Of a stretch of DNA of 64,000 nucleotides, positions 26,011 to 35,541 are shown in pieces. Under the pieces are notes generated by a model that searched no databases, was not told the origin of the DNA, and worked only from the letters and a program-made list of their open reading frames with translations. Position 1 is the stretch's first letter; every line of letters begins with the position of its first letter. The DNA is from Flavobacterium album (lineage in GTDB: Bacteria; Bacteroidota; Bacteroidia; Flavobacteriales; Flavobacteriaceae). A program made the translations under genes and the position numbers. The DNA is taken from contig NZ_CP029186.1 in the NCBI RefSeq assembly GCF_003096035.1, positions 3,827,001-3,891,000 on the forward strand, read 5' to 3'.

Positions 26011-27615
26011 ATGAAATTCACCCTTACTATTTTAACACTCCTGTCCTGCCTTTTCATGAAGGCCCAAAACGACTGCCGCGACGCGCTGATCGTGTGCGGG
26101 AATATGGGCTACACTGGACTTACTGCCAACGGGCCCGGGATACAGGAGCTCAATAACTCCAACACCTGCCAGAGCTTTGAGAACAACAGCATCTGGCTCG
26201 AGCTACGAATAAAGACCGGCGGCACGCTGGGTTTTACCATAACACCCGGCAACCCGGATATTAATGTCGATTTCGATTTCTTTATTTTCGGTCCGAATGT
26301 TACCTGCGGCAATATAGGTCAGGCCATACGCTGCTCTACCACCAACCCTGAATTTGCAGGATCTGCAAGCAACCTTACCGGCATGAATGGTGAAGAGACC
26401 GACACCGCTGAAGGGCCGGGCGAACTTGGCAACAACTTTATTCAGTGGCTTACAGTACAGGATGGCGAGTCGTATTTTCTAGTGATCGACAGGCCGGTAG
26501 GCTCGAGTGACTTTTCGATTGAATGGACAGGGACGGCTTCTTTCCATGACGCGCCGGTATTCAATAACCCTGATGGCATTTCGGTCGACCTGAAGCAGTG
26601 TGATGATGACGGCGTGGACGACAAGACCTCGCTGTTTGACCTTACTAAGCACCAGGCGATGTTTTTGGGCACGCAGACAGGCGTTTCTATCGCATTTTAT
26701 GAAAACCAGAACGATGTGATTACCGAGACGAATGAAATTGCCAACCCATCGGCGTATGCCAACACCCAATTGCAACAAACGATATATGCCCGTATGACCA
26801 ACCTGGCTACGGGATGCTTTAACACTATGGAGTTTACCATAGAAGTCATCAATCCTATTGTGGCGGGGCAGCCCGACGATCTTTTCCTGTGTGACTTTAA
26901 TGAAGATGGGAAGCAACAATTTACGCTATCCCAAAATGATGATGCTATAAAGGATGGTGGCGCCAACATGATTGTAACCTATTACCGTACCGAGGCGGAT
27001 GCCAATAACAAAACGAATCCTATAAATGCATTGTATACCAACCAGGTGCCGTATACTGCCGAAACCGTTTGGGCACGGCTGGAAAATGTAAGCGGCTGCT
27101 TTGGGTACGATGTGGTGTCGTTCACCATCAATATCATCCCGCTGCCGGATATCGTTTATACGCTGGACATCGTTGATTTCCGCGAAAGCGACAACTCGAT
27201 CACCGTGGTTATGCCCGATGCGGAAGATTATGAGTTTTCGCTTGACGGCAGCGATTTTAGTGACAACTTTGTATTCGAAGGATTGGAGGCCGGTCCGCAC
27301 GTTGTTTTCATAAGGGCAAAAACCGGCTGCAAGACCATCCATGAGAATGTAGTGATACTCAATTACCCAAAATACTTTTCTCCCAACGGTGACGGGCTTC
27401 ACGACACATGGCGCATACCATACCTTTCGCTGCAGCCAAACGCCAGTGTTACCATCTTTGACCGGTATGGCAAAGTGATCGACGGTTTTATGGGCGAAAA
27501 CCCCGGCTGGGATGGGAATTTAAACGGAAAAGCTTTGCCTTCAACCGATTACTGGTTTGTACTGGAACTGGCGAACGGGAGAAAAATTCACGGGCATTTT
27601 GCGATGCTACGATAG
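26011..27615 (+). CDS. T9SS type B surface protein, single Cys-Asp repeat
   Basis: 534 residues. Signal peptide MKFTLTILTLLSCLFMKAQN; N-terminal domain ~20-175 (CRDALIVCGNMGYTGLTANGPG, LGFTITPGNPDINVDFDFFIFGPN, YFLVIDRPVGSSDFSIEWTG) shared with the next gene; one repeat unit (QCDDDGVDDKTSLFDL ... TIYARMTNLATGCFNTMEFT ... LFLCDFNEDGKQQF ... ETVWARLENVSGCF); then the type B C-terminal domain (YFSPNGDGLHDTWRIP, IFDRYGKVIDGF, LPSTDYWFVLEL, GHFAMLR). It is the one-repeat relative of the four-repeat gene at 27655, 39 bp downstream. Surface localisation via T9SS is expected. Confidence 0.88.
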   Translation: MKFTLTILTLLSCLFMKAQNDCRDALIVCGNMGYTGLTANGPGIQELNNSNTCQSFENNSIWLELRIKTGGTLGFTITPGNPDINVDFDFFIFGPNVTCGNIGQAIRCSTTNPEFAGSASNLTGMNGEETDTAEGPGELGNNFIQWLTVQDGESYFLVIDRPVGSSDFSIEWTGTASFHDAPVFNNPDGISVDLKQCDDDGVDDKTSLFDLTKHQAMFLGTQTGVSIAFYENQNDVITETNEIANPSAYANTQLQQTIYARMTNLATGCFNTMEFTIEVINPIVAGQPDDLFLCDFNEDGKQQFTLSQNDDAIKDGGANMIVTYYRTEADANNKTNPINALYTNQVPYTAETVWARLENVSGCFGYDVVSFTINIIPLPDIVYTLDIVDFRESDNSITVVMPDAEDYEFSLDGSDFSDNFVFEGLEAGPHVVFIRAKTGCKTIHENVVILNYPKYFSPNGDGLHDTWRIPYLSLQPNASVTIFDRYGKVIDGFMGENPGWDGNLNGKALPSTDYWFVLELANGRKIHGHFAMLR

Positions 27616-27654
27616 TTTTTCATAAATTTATAAAAAAATTAACATCAGAATGCT

Positions 27655-30600
27655 GTGAAAACTACCTTCAGGAGATGGCTATTGGCACTCATCCTGCTCC
27701 CCTTTGTACACCTGAACGCCCAGACGGACTGTCCGGACGCAATAATCGTATGCGGTAATGCCAGCTATACGGGACTTAACGCAACGGGCATAGGTACACA
27801 GGAGATAAACATACAAAATGCCTGTTCCAGCCAGGAGCACAACAGCCTGTGGCTGAAGATACTGATAAAAGATGGCGGGACTCTTGGCTTTATACTAAAC
27901 CCTGAAAGTGACGACCTTGTAGTTGATTTTGATTTTTGGGTGTACGGGCCCAATGCAACCTGCGGAAATCTCGGGACGGCGATACGCTGCTCTACAACCA
28001 ATCCCGGTGCGGCAGGGCTCGACTCGAACGTTACGGGGATGAATGAAACCGAAACCGATGTATCCGAAGGGCCAAATGGCGATGGCAATGCCTGGATCAA
28101 CTGGATAAATGTAGAGGACGACGAAATTTATTACCTGATAATCGACCGCCCGCATGGCCAGGCCAACTTCTCACTGCAATGGACGGGCACGGCTACCTTC
28201 CACAACATTCCGGTATTTTACAATCCTGATAACATTCCGCTGGAGATCGTACAGTGTGACGATGACGGGGTTCATGATAATTCGACCGTATTTGACCTGA
28301 CCGTATTCGAAGAGATGTTCATTGGCGTCCAGACCGATGTGGAAATCAGTTATTACCTTGACAGCAATGGCATGCTTACCGGCGATAATCCTTTGGACAA
28401 CCCCGCGGCATACGCCAATACATCCAGCCCGCAGACGATTTATATGCGGATGACCAACCCGGTAACAGGCTGCTTTGACACCGAAACCATGACCATAAAG
28501 CTGGATCATGATTTTTTGACGGGCCAGCCGCAGGCGTTGTCGCTTTGCGATACCAATGGCAACGGGTTCAGGGAATTTGACCTCTCACAGAATGATGCTG
28601 GTATAAGCAATGGCAACGAAAATACGTCGGTAACCTATTATGCTTCTGAGGTTGATGCACAGAACAAGGCAAATCCGCTCACGGTTCCCTACCAAAATGC
28701 AACTGCCTACACCACACAAACCATCTGGGCAAGGGTGGAAACAACGGGCGGGTGCTTCCGTTATGGCATTACCTCTTTTACCATTAGTGTATTGCCTGTA
28801 CCGGAAATGCTGCGTACGGATGACTTTCCGCCCGGTACACCACTCACTATCATAGAATGTGACGATGATGGCGTGGATGATAATGCAACCGCTTTCGATC
28901 TCACCGTTTTTGAGGAAATGCTTACCGGTACCCAAACCGATGTCGCACTCACGTACCACATTCAAAACAGCGATGCTGAGACTGGTGATAATGCTTTGGA
29001 AAATCCGGAAGCTTATATAAATGCCTCAAACCCGCAAACGATATATTTACGGATGACAAATACTGTTACCGGATGTTTCGCAAGGGAAACCATTACCCTC
29101 AGCATAGATCATAGCCTGCCTGTCGGGAATCCGGAAACATTACTGCTTTGCGATACTGATGGCGATGGTTTTGGGGAATTCGACCTGACACAAAACGATG
29201 AGTTGGTAATAAATGGCCAGCCTAATACGGCAGTGACCTACTATGTTTCTCAGGCTGATGCTGAAAATAAGGCAAATCCATTGCCGGGAATCTATCAAAA
29301 CCAAAATCCTAATGCCGTACAAACGATATGGGCACGGCTTGACACTACAAGTGGATGTTTTCGCCACGGAATTACCTCGTTCAATATCACTATATACCCC
29401 GTACCGGAAATGCTGCGCAATGACGATATCCCTACCGGAACGCCTTTGGAGATCGTCGAATGTGATGACGATGGCACTGATGACGGGTTTACGGCATTTA
29501 ACCTGAGGGCATTTGAAGAAATGCTTACCGGTACGCAAAGCGGTGTGGCGCTTACCTATTACCTGGACTACAATAATGCGCTGAACGGTGTACTGCCTAT
29601 TGCAAATCCCCAAGCCTTTGTGAATACCTCCAGCCCACAGACAGTTTATGCGCGGATGACTTATACCGCTACAGGATGTTTTGTTACCGAAACCCTCTCC
29701 ATAAGGACGGATATCGATATGCCGACAGGTATACCGGCACCACTTTTTCTTTGTGATGGAGCCGGTACTGGCATCGTTCAATTCGACCTCACACAGAATG
29801 ATGAAGCGATAAGTAACGGCAACAATAATACGACTGTAACCTACTATGCCTCGCTGGCAGATGCTGAAAACGAAACAAACCCGCTGCCGGGACTGTATCA
29901 CAACCAAACCCCTTATGCCGCACAAACCATCTGGGCATGGCTTGAAGGCAATGATGGATGTTTCCGTTACGGGATCACTTCTTTTACGATAGGTGTCTAC
30001 CGTTTGCCGGAAATGATGCGCAACAGCGGATTTCCTGTAGGTACGCCGCTGGAGATCGTGCAGTGCGACAGCGATACCATTGATGATGTTTCAACAGCAT
30101 TCGACCTTACTGCCTTTGAAGCCATGCTGGAAGGGAGCCAAACGAATATGGCCTTCACCTACCACCTGAATGCCGATGACGTGCTTACAGGCGCAAACCC
30201 TATAGTTTTCCCGCAAGCATTTAATAACACTTCCAGTCCGCAGACAGTTTATATCCGGATGACTAATACTGTAACTGGCTGTTTTGCGACTGAGGCCCTT
30301 ACCATTTCAATAGATAAGATCATTCCCACTGGCATACCGGATAATCTATTTAAATGTGATGACGGCACAGGCCTTGCAGTTTTCGACCTTTCACAGAATA
30401 ATGCCCTGATAAAAGACGGCAGGCCCGGAACTGTGGTTATCTATTATGCATCGGAAGAAGATGCTGAAAACCAGCAGCACCCGCTACCCTACTTTTACAG
30501 AAACCAACAGCCCTATGTTGCTGAAACGATATGGGCAAGGCTTTCGGGTACCGATGGCTGCTACCGGCATGGCCTCGCTTCGTTCACCATAAACATCCTG

Positions 30601-31077
30601 CCTGTGCCGGAAATAACTTATACTGTTGATGTAAAGGATTTCACCCAGGACAGCAATTGCATTACCCTGTCGATGGCAAATATTGAGGATTACGAGTTTT
30701 CCCTGGCTGATGGGGATTTTTCCGATGAGCATATTTTTGAACGGCTCGAACCCGGTATCTATAAAATCGGGATACGGTCTAAAGACGGGTGCAGCGAAAC
30801 AGTGACATTTGTCCCCGTGCTGAATTACCCTAAATTCTTCACCCCGAACGGCGACGGCATCAATGAAGTGTGGAATGTATTTTTCATCCGTTATTTCCCT
30901 GATGCCATCGTAAATATTTTCGACCGTTACGGCAAGCTCATCAAAAGCTACTTCGGCAAAGAATTAGGATGGGATGGTACCTACAACGGGCACAATCTCC
31001 CTTCTACCGACTACTGGTTTGAAGTGGTGTTTACCAGTGGCAGGAAAATAAAAGGCCACTTCTCTATGATACGATAA
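27655..31077 (+). CDS. T9SS type B surface protein with four exactly phased 201-residue repeats
   Basis: 1140 residues from GTG at 27655. Signal peptide MKTTFRRWLLALILLPFVHLNAQ; N-terminal domain paralogous to the previous gene; then four repeats each built as CDDDG..D..T.FDL, then PQTIYMRMTN..TGCF, then LCDT.G.G...FDL.QND, then TIWARVE...GCF.YGITSFT. The repeat marker Cys codon lies at 28255, 28858, 29461 and 30064, exactly 603 bp apart each time. The C-terminal sorting domain is FFTPNGDGINEVWNV, IFDRYGKLIKSYFG, LPSTDYWFEVVF, GHFSMIR. It probably forms an extended surface fibre. Acidic CDDDG segments may bind calcium; that is inference. Confidence 0.9.
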   Translation: MKTTFRRWLLALILLPFVHLNAQTDCPDAIIVCGNASYTGLNATGIGTQEINIQNACSSQEHNSLWLKILIKDGGTLGFILNPESDDLVVDFDFWVYGPNATCGNLGTAIRCSTTNPGAAGLDSNVTGMNETETDVSEGPNGDGNAWINWINVEDDEIYYLIIDRPHGQANFSLQWTGTATFHNIPVFYNPDNIPLEIVQCDDDGVHDNSTVFDLTVFEEMFIGVQTDVEISYYLDSNGMLTGDNPLDNPAAYANTSSPQTIYMRMTNPVTGCFDTETMTIKLDHDFLTGQPQALSLCDTNGNGFREFDLSQNDAGISNGNENTSVTYYASEVDAQNKANPLTVPYQNATAYTTQTIWARVETTGGCFRYGITSFTISVLPVPEMLRTDDFPPGTPLTIIECDDDGVDDNATAFDLTVFEEMLTGTQTDVALTYHIQNSDAETGDNALENPEAYINASNPQTIYLRMTNTVTGCFARETITLSIDHSLPVGNPETLLLCDTDGDGFGEFDLTQNDELVINGQPNTAVTYYVSQADAENKANPLPGIYQNQNPNAVQTIWARLDTTSGCFRHGITSFNITIYPVPEMLRNDDIPTGTPLEIVECDDDGTDDGFTAFNLRAFEEMLTGTQSGVALTYYLDYNNALNGVLPIANPQAFVNTSSPQTVYARMTYTATGCFVTETLSIRTDIDMPTGIPAPLFLCDGAGTGIVQFDLTQNDEAISNGNNNTTVTYYASLADAENETNPLPGLYHNQTPYAAQTIWAWLEGNDGCFRYGITSFTIGVYRLPEMMRNSGFPVGTPLEIVQCDSDTIDDVSTAFDLTAFEAMLEGSQTNMAFTYHLNADDVLTGANPIVFPQAFNNTSSPQTVYIRMTNTVTGCFATEALTISIDKIIPTGIPDNLFKCDDGTGLAVFDLSQNNALIKDGRPGTVVIYYASEEDAENQQHPLPYFYRNQQPYVAETIWARLSGTDGCYRHGLASFTINILPVPEITYTVDVKDFTQDSNCITLSMANIEDYEFSLADGDFSDEHIFERLEPGIYKIGIRSKDGCSETVTFVPVLNYPKFFTPNGDGINEVWNVFFIRYFPDAIVNIFDRYGKLIKSYFGKELGWDGTYNGHNLPSTDYWFEVVFTSGRKIKGHFSMIR
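28255..30666 (+). repeat. Four tandem 603-bp coding repeats
   Basis: Units start at the CDDDG marker codons 28255, 28858, 29461 and 30064; the spacing is exactly 603 bp three times. Units are alike at protein level but clearly diverged in DNA, so the amplification is not recent although no length change has been tolerated. Confidence 0.85.
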
Positions 31078-31085
31078 AATTAAAT

Positions 31086-31093
31086 TACTTTTG
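31086..31093 (+). promoter_or_regulatory. Possible -7 element for the PKD-domain gene
   Basis: TACTTTTG fits TAnnTTTG and is placed 18 bp before the ATG at 31111. No TTG at the right distance upstream, so this is partial support. Confidence 0.35.
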
Positions 31094-31110
31094 GCGGTTA
31101 TTTGTTTGAT

Positions 31111-33678
31111 ATGAAAAAGTTTGCCCCCCTGCTGTTACTCTTTTTTTCCCTGAATGCCTTCGCCCAGAAAGAAGCCAATAACTGGTTTTTCGGCAGGTTG
31201 GCGGGGATGCGTTTCCTTGATGATGGGTCTGTCGTAGCGCTTACCGGAGGCCAGATGGATACCAATGAAGGGTGCAGCGTGATATCGGATGCCGACGGTA
31301 ACCTGCTGTTTTATACTGATGGCCGCAATGTGTGGGACCGCAACCATGTAAAGATGCCGAACGGCAATTATAATGCGGGAACCGGCCTTATGGGCGACCC
31401 GTCGAGTACGCAATCAGGCATTATCGTACCGAAAAAAGGCGACCCGAATATCTATTACATTTTTACCGTCGACGAGCCGCACCACGAAAATGCACAGGTA
31501 TACCCGGCCCAGTTTAGCAGTATTTATTCGGACACTAACCTTGGTGTGCCTGATGCAGACGACGGCTTTAACAACGGGCTTAATTACTCTGTAGTCGACC
31601 TTTCTGTAACCGGCTCCAATGGCAGCATAGGCGATGTGGTGACACGAAATACGCATCTTGTAACGTATAATCCTGCAGACGTAAACGAAATAAAATATAA
31701 ATGCTCCGAAAAGATCACGGCAGTAAAAAACAATACAGGCACCGGTTTTTGGGTAATTACGCATTTTATCGATAAATTTTATGCTTTTTTTGTAGATGAG
31801 GCCGGTGTTAATGAAACACCTGTAATTTCCCAGCTTGCCCCTACAGTAAACATCGATGGCTATAGGCGTAATGCCATAGGCTACCTTAAAGCGGCGCCAA
31901 ACGGAAGAAAGCTGGCCATTGCTCACAACCAGCGCGGAACAATAACCGGAGGTACAGCACAGAATGGGGCGGTTTACCTGTATGATTTTAATAATTCCAA
32001 TGGTGTGGTTTCGAATCCGGTAATGGTAAGTACTAATTCAGTACCCTACGGTGTTGAATTTTCGGCCAAATCAAAAAAACTCTATGTCACCTACGATACC
32101 ACCCCCAGTGTAGCGGGTGGGCTGCACCAGTATAATCTTGAAGCTGCTGATGTGGCAGCATCGGATGTTTTAATTACCTCAGTAAACAGCGCTACGGCAC
32201 TACAGCTGGGTCCCAATGGTAAAATATACAGGGCGGTGAACGGCGCCTCTTTCCTGGATGTAGTGAATGCACCCGAAGAAGACGGGGCGGGCTGTGATTT
32301 TGAGCTTAATGGTGTAGCGCTTGGAGCAGGTAAAATTGCTATTTTCGGGCTCCCGCCATTTATCACATCGATGTTTTCGGCCAATATGCTTGTTAACAAC
32401 ACTTGCTTTGGCGATACAACTGAATTTTCGCTTAATTCTGTAGGTACCTTTGAAACCGTTTCCTGGAATTTTGGCGATTCCTCCACCCTTTCGCCAGAGC
32501 TTAATCCGACACATTCGTATACCGCTCCGGGAAGATATACTGTAATAGCAACCCTTACCAACCTTGGGGATGTTTATACCGTGATAAAGGACATAACCAT
32601 CTACACGATGCCGGTGGCAAACAGCGCTTTGCCGCTTAACGAATGTGACCCTGAAAATGATGGCGTTGAAGTATTTAACCTCTCTGCCGATAATGCCGCC
32701 ATATTAGGAACTCAAAATCCCGAAACCTTTGATGTACAATATTTTGCCTCGCAGCAGGCCGCTGACGACAATACTGATGCTCTTAACGCAACAGCTTATA
32801 CCAACACGTCTAACCCGCAGACGATTTATGCACGCGTGCACCAAAGAGGCAACACAAAATGCTACAAAACCACTTCTTTTGAGATAAGCGTAACAGCCGC
32901 ACCGGTATTGAATACCGATAAATTTGCCATTTGCGATGACAACACTGATGGCGATGGCGCGAACGGCAGGGCCACTTTTGATATGGCTACTGTTACAACG
33001 GCACTGGTGCCAAACAGCGCGCAGTATACCACTACCTATTATGCCACACAGGCAAATGCTGACACACAGGCCGACCCGCTGCCTGTACAATTTTACAATA
33101 CTGTAAGTGATGAGCAGGTAGTCTATGCCCGTATTATGAATAGTACGTTTACGAACTGTGTCACTGTCCTGCCGGTAACCCTTATTGTCAACCCGCTGCC
33201 TGATGCGATAACAGTTGTCGATTTATTAAACAATACCATTACCGTAAATGTAAACCCGGACCAGGATCCGGATACCTCGTACCTGTATAGCCTTGACGCC
33301 CCTAATGGCCCATGGCAGGAATCGAACTTTTTTGATCATGTGAGTGCAGGCCTGCATACTGTTTACGTGCATGATTCCAATGGCTGCGGTGTAGCTTACC
33401 GGGATGTGGCAGTACTGTTTATCCCGAAATTCTTCACCCCGAACGGCGATGGCATTAACGATACCTGGGATATCATTGGCGTAAATGCACAGTTCTTTGA
33501 AACCAGCAAGATCTATATTTTCGACCGTTATGGCAAGCTGCTCGCCGATGTAGACCCAAAAGGGCGCGGATGGGACGGCACCTACAACGGGCACAGGCTC
33601 CCATCTACCGATTACTGGTTTGTAATAGCATTAGATGACGGCAGGATCGTGAAGGGGCATTTTTCGATGATCCGATGA
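31111..33678 (+). CDS. PKD-domain T9SS type B surface protein
   Basis: About 855 residues from ATG at 31111 (an in-frame TTG at 31102 would add three residues). Signal peptide MKKFAPLLLLFFSLNAFAQ; a beta-propeller-like N-terminal half (NWFFGRLAGMRFLDDGSVVAL, GNLLFYTDGRNVWDRNH, GIIVPKKGDPNIYYIFTVDE, YGVEFSAKSKKLYVTYD); a PKD domain ~440-500 (SWNFGDSSTLSPELNPTHSYTAPGRYTVIATL); two Cys-Asp repeats (ECDPENDGVEVFNL, ICDDNTDGDGANGRATFDM); and the type B C-terminal domain (FFTPNGDGINDTWDIIG, IFDRYGKLLADV, LPSTDYWFVIAL, GHFSMIR). The propeller-PKD-CTD layout is common among Bacteroidetes secreted proteins. A TACTTTTG -7 element lies at 31086-31093. Confidence 0.88.
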   Translation: MKKFAPLLLLFFSLNAFAQKEANNWFFGRLAGMRFLDDGSVVALTGGQMDTNEGCSVISDADGNLLFYTDGRNVWDRNHVKMPNGNYNAGTGLMGDPSSTQSGIIVPKKGDPNIYYIFTVDEPHHENAQVYPAQFSSIYSDTNLGVPDADDGFNNGLNYSVVDLSVTGSNGSIGDVVTRNTHLVTYNPADVNEIKYKCSEKITAVKNNTGTGFWVITHFIDKFYAFFVDEAGVNETPVISQLAPTVNIDGYRRNAIGYLKAAPNGRKLAIAHNQRGTITGGTAQNGAVYLYDFNNSNGVVSNPVMVSTNSVPYGVEFSAKSKKLYVTYDTTPSVAGGLHQYNLEAADVAASDVLITSVNSATALQLGPNGKIYRAVNGASFLDVVNAPEEDGAGCDFELNGVALGAGKIAIFGLPPFITSMFSANMLVNNTCFGDTTEFSLNSVGTFETVSWNFGDSSTLSPELNPTHSYTAPGRYTVIATLTNLGDVYTVIKDITIYTMPVANSALPLNECDPENDGVEVFNLSADNAAILGTQNPETFDVQYFASQQAADDNTDALNATAYTNTSNPQTIYARVHQRGNTKCYKTTSFEISVTAAPVLNTDKFAICDDNTDGDGANGRATFDMATVTTALVPNSAQYTTTYYATQANADTQADPLPVQFYNTVSDEQVVYARIMNSTFTNCVTVLPVTLIVNPLPDAITVVDLLNNTITVNVNPDQDPDTSYLYSLDAPNGPWQESNFFDHVSAGLHTVYVHDSNGCGVAYRDVAVLFIPKFFTPNGDGINDTWDIIGVNAQFFETSKIYIFDRYGKLLADVDPKGRGWDGTYNGHRLPSTDYWFVIALDDGRIVKGHFSMIR

Positions 33679-33684
33679 GGAATT

Positions 33685-33795
33685 TATTTCAGATTGTAGA
33701 TTTCAGATTTCAGATTAAGCTACACTCTTGCCTTTCAATCTTGTTATAGTGCAGGAGTGGCAAATCTGAAATCTACCTTCTGAAATCTGAAATTT
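33685..33795. terminator. Inverted TTTCAGATT repeat between convergent genes (possible bidirectional terminator)
   Basis: GTAGATTTCAGATTT (33696-33710) is inverted exactly as AAATCTGAAATCTAC (33762-33776) with a 51-nt loop, and further TTTCAGATT units extend both arms. It fills the gap between the convergent PKD gene and RDD gene. The arms are copies of the same repeat that follows two other T9SS genes. A terminator role is inferred from position. Confidence 0.5.
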
Positions 33796-34539
33796 TTACA
33801 TCTTCTGCGTGTAATAATTATAATCATTTAAAATCGTATCGATGAACGCGGTCGCATTTGCAGATACCGATCTTATTCCGGTCACGGCTTCTACCTTGTT
33901 TTGCAGTTTATTGATCATCTCAAAATCGGTTGCCCTGATGCTGGCCTCGTAGGTTTCCTTGATGATGCGCACATCATTATCACTAAGCTTAATAACCAAT
34001 GGATAAACCGGGATGTAGGTGTCGTTTATTTCCTTTAGGATAGTATGGTTGATGCTGATATCATTTTTAAGGGATATAACCGCCGTGCCTGCAGCAAGGT
34101 CGCCGAGGCGCTGCGTTTTGCCGGTGACCATAAGGCAAATGATCCCAATAACGCTAAATGGCGGCGTAACCTCGATGAGCCGGAACAGCCAGCGGATAAG
34201 GTAATCGCCAAAGCCGGCCTGGTAGCCATCGATCTTGATCACTTTTATTTTCATGATGCGTTTTCCAAGGGTTTGGCCTTCCATAAGGCTTTCAAGAACA
34301 AGCGCATACAACATTACCGGCAGGAAAAAGAACGTATATACCGCCATTTCCGACCATCCATCGAGCTCACTGAGATAAACATCGAACCCCGTAATCCCGA
34401 AAATCACTACATATACCACAATATAATAGGCTATCCATATCACCAGATCAAGCAAATAGGCCAGCATACGGTCGCCTGCGGATGCCGTATTAAAATTTAT
34501 ATTCACATTTTGCGTAGTTGTGATAGATAGTTCTGACAT
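33796..34539 (-). CDS. RDD family membrane protein
   Basis: 247 residues. The RDD domain spans ~15-155: NTASAGDRMLAYLLDLVIWI with the conserved Arg and Asp, then MEGQTLGKRIMKIKVIKIDG and RLGDLAAGTAVIS. A C-terminal cytoplasmic tail (residues ~165-247) lacks a known domain. RDD proteins are membrane proteins of mostly unknown role; some transport ions. It is divergent from the SpoIIM gene with only 21 bp between start codons, a conserved arrangement with the SpoIIM/MoxR/DUF58 cluster, so joint regulation is likely. Confidence 0.88.
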   Translation of the reverse strand: MSELSITTTQNVNINFNTASAGDRMLAYLLDLVIWIAYYIVVYVVIFGITGFDVYLSELDGWSEMAVYTFFFLPVMLYALVLESLMEGQTLGKRIMKIKVIKIDGYQAGFGDYLIRWLFRLIEVTPPFSVIGIICLMVTGKTQRLGDLAAGTAVISLKNDISINHTILKEINDTYIPVYPLVIKLSDNDVRIIKETYEASIRATDFEMINKLQNKVEAVTGIRSVSANATAFIDTILNDYNYYTQKM

Positions 34540-34560
34540 ATTTTATATTTTAGCTTTCGT

Positions 34561-35541
34561 ATGAGAGAGGTCGCGTTTATAAAACAAAATAAAGAAAAAT
34601 GGCTTGAATTTGAGCAGGCTATTTTCGGTAAAGCTAAAAAAAATCCTGATGAACTGGCGAGCCTGTATATTCATTTGGTGAATGACCTGTCATACGCACA
34701 AACCTATTATCCTAAAAGCAAGACGGTTGTATACCTGAACCACCTTGCTTCTATTACTTACCAAAAGATATATAAGACCAAGCGTGAAGAAACCAACAGG
34801 CTTGTACATTTCTTTAAGACCGAAGTCCCGCTGATCGTATACCAGAACAGGCGCTATGTGCTCTATGCCTTCCTGATGTTCTTTATCTTTTTGGGCATAG
34901 GCGTTATCTCTGCCATGAATGACGACTCGTTCGTGCGCCTTATCATGGGCGATGATTATGTGAACATGACTTTGGAAAACATAGAAAAAGGCAATGCGGT
35001 AGCCGTATATAAAAGCGGCAGCAACTGGGGCAGCGCTTTTGGTATTACCCTCAACAACCTTAAAGTAGGATTATTTTCTTTTATAATGGGCGTGTTCGGA
35101 GGTTTTGGCACTGCTTATGTATTGTTCCAAAACTCACTTATGCTGGGCGCTTTCCAGTACTTCTTTTACGAAAGGGGCGTTTTCTGGGAAAGCGTACGCG
35201 GTATCTGGATACACGGCTCTATGGAAATCTTCGGGATGGTAATAGAAGCTGCAGCGGGCCTTATTTTTGGCGCAGGGATATTGTTCCCAAGAACCTATTC
35301 AAGGCTTACCTCTATGAAAATGGGCTTTAAAAACGGGCTGAAAATAGTACTGAGCACTATGCCGTTTACTTTTGCTGCCGGGATGCTCGAGGGGTTTGTG
35401 ACCCGTTATGCCCCGGATATGCCCCGCATACTGAATGTTTTCATCATACTGTTCACACTTTCGCTTATATCGTTTTACTACCTGGTGTATCCGTTTATCG
35501 TTAACAGAAAAATAAAAAACCAGCATGTTCCAGCTATATAA
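34561..35541 (+). CDS. Stage II sporulation protein M-like membrane protein (SpoIIM family)
   Basis: 326 residues. Starts MREVAFIKQNKEKWLEFEQAIF, with an N-terminal soluble region (LASLYIHLVNDLSYAQTYYP) and multiple membrane helices; signature segments ITLNNLKVGLFSFIMGVFGGFGTAYVLFQNSLMLGAF and IWIHGSMEIFGMVIEAAAGLIFGAGILFP identify the SpoIIM (DUF95) family. Despite its name it occurs in non-sporulating bacteria next to RDD, MoxR and DUF58 genes. A TAGCTTTC sequence at 34551-34558 could be its -7 element, giving a nearly leaderless mRNA. It overlaps the next gene by 17 bp. Confidence 0.88.
   Translation: MREVAFIKQNKEKWLEFEQAIFGKAKKNPDELASLYIHLVNDLSYAQTYYPKSKTVVYLNHLASITYQKIYKTKREETNRLVHFFKTEVPLIVYQNRRYVLYAFLMFFIFLGIGVISAMNDDSFVRLIMGDDYVNMTLENIEKGNAVAVYKSGSNWGSAFGITLNNLKVGLFSFIMGVFGGFGTAYVLFQNSLMLGAFQYFFYERGVFWESVRGIWIHGSMEIFGMVIEAAAGLIFGAGILFPRTYSRLTSMKMGFKNGLKIVLSTMPFTFAAGMLEGFVTRYAPDMPRILNVFIILFTLSLISFYYLVYPFIVNRKIKNQHVPAI

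Noticed and set aside
26011..27615. SprF-type partner for the type B sorting proteins
   Set aside because: No gene in the array encodes a short outer-membrane barrel of the PorP/SprF type; the barrel proteins at 9882 and 16139 are far away and of different build.
28255..30666. CRISPR-like or tandem repeat DNA
   Set aside because: The 603-bp period is coding, in frame and diverged; there are no short direct repeats with spacers and no cas genes.
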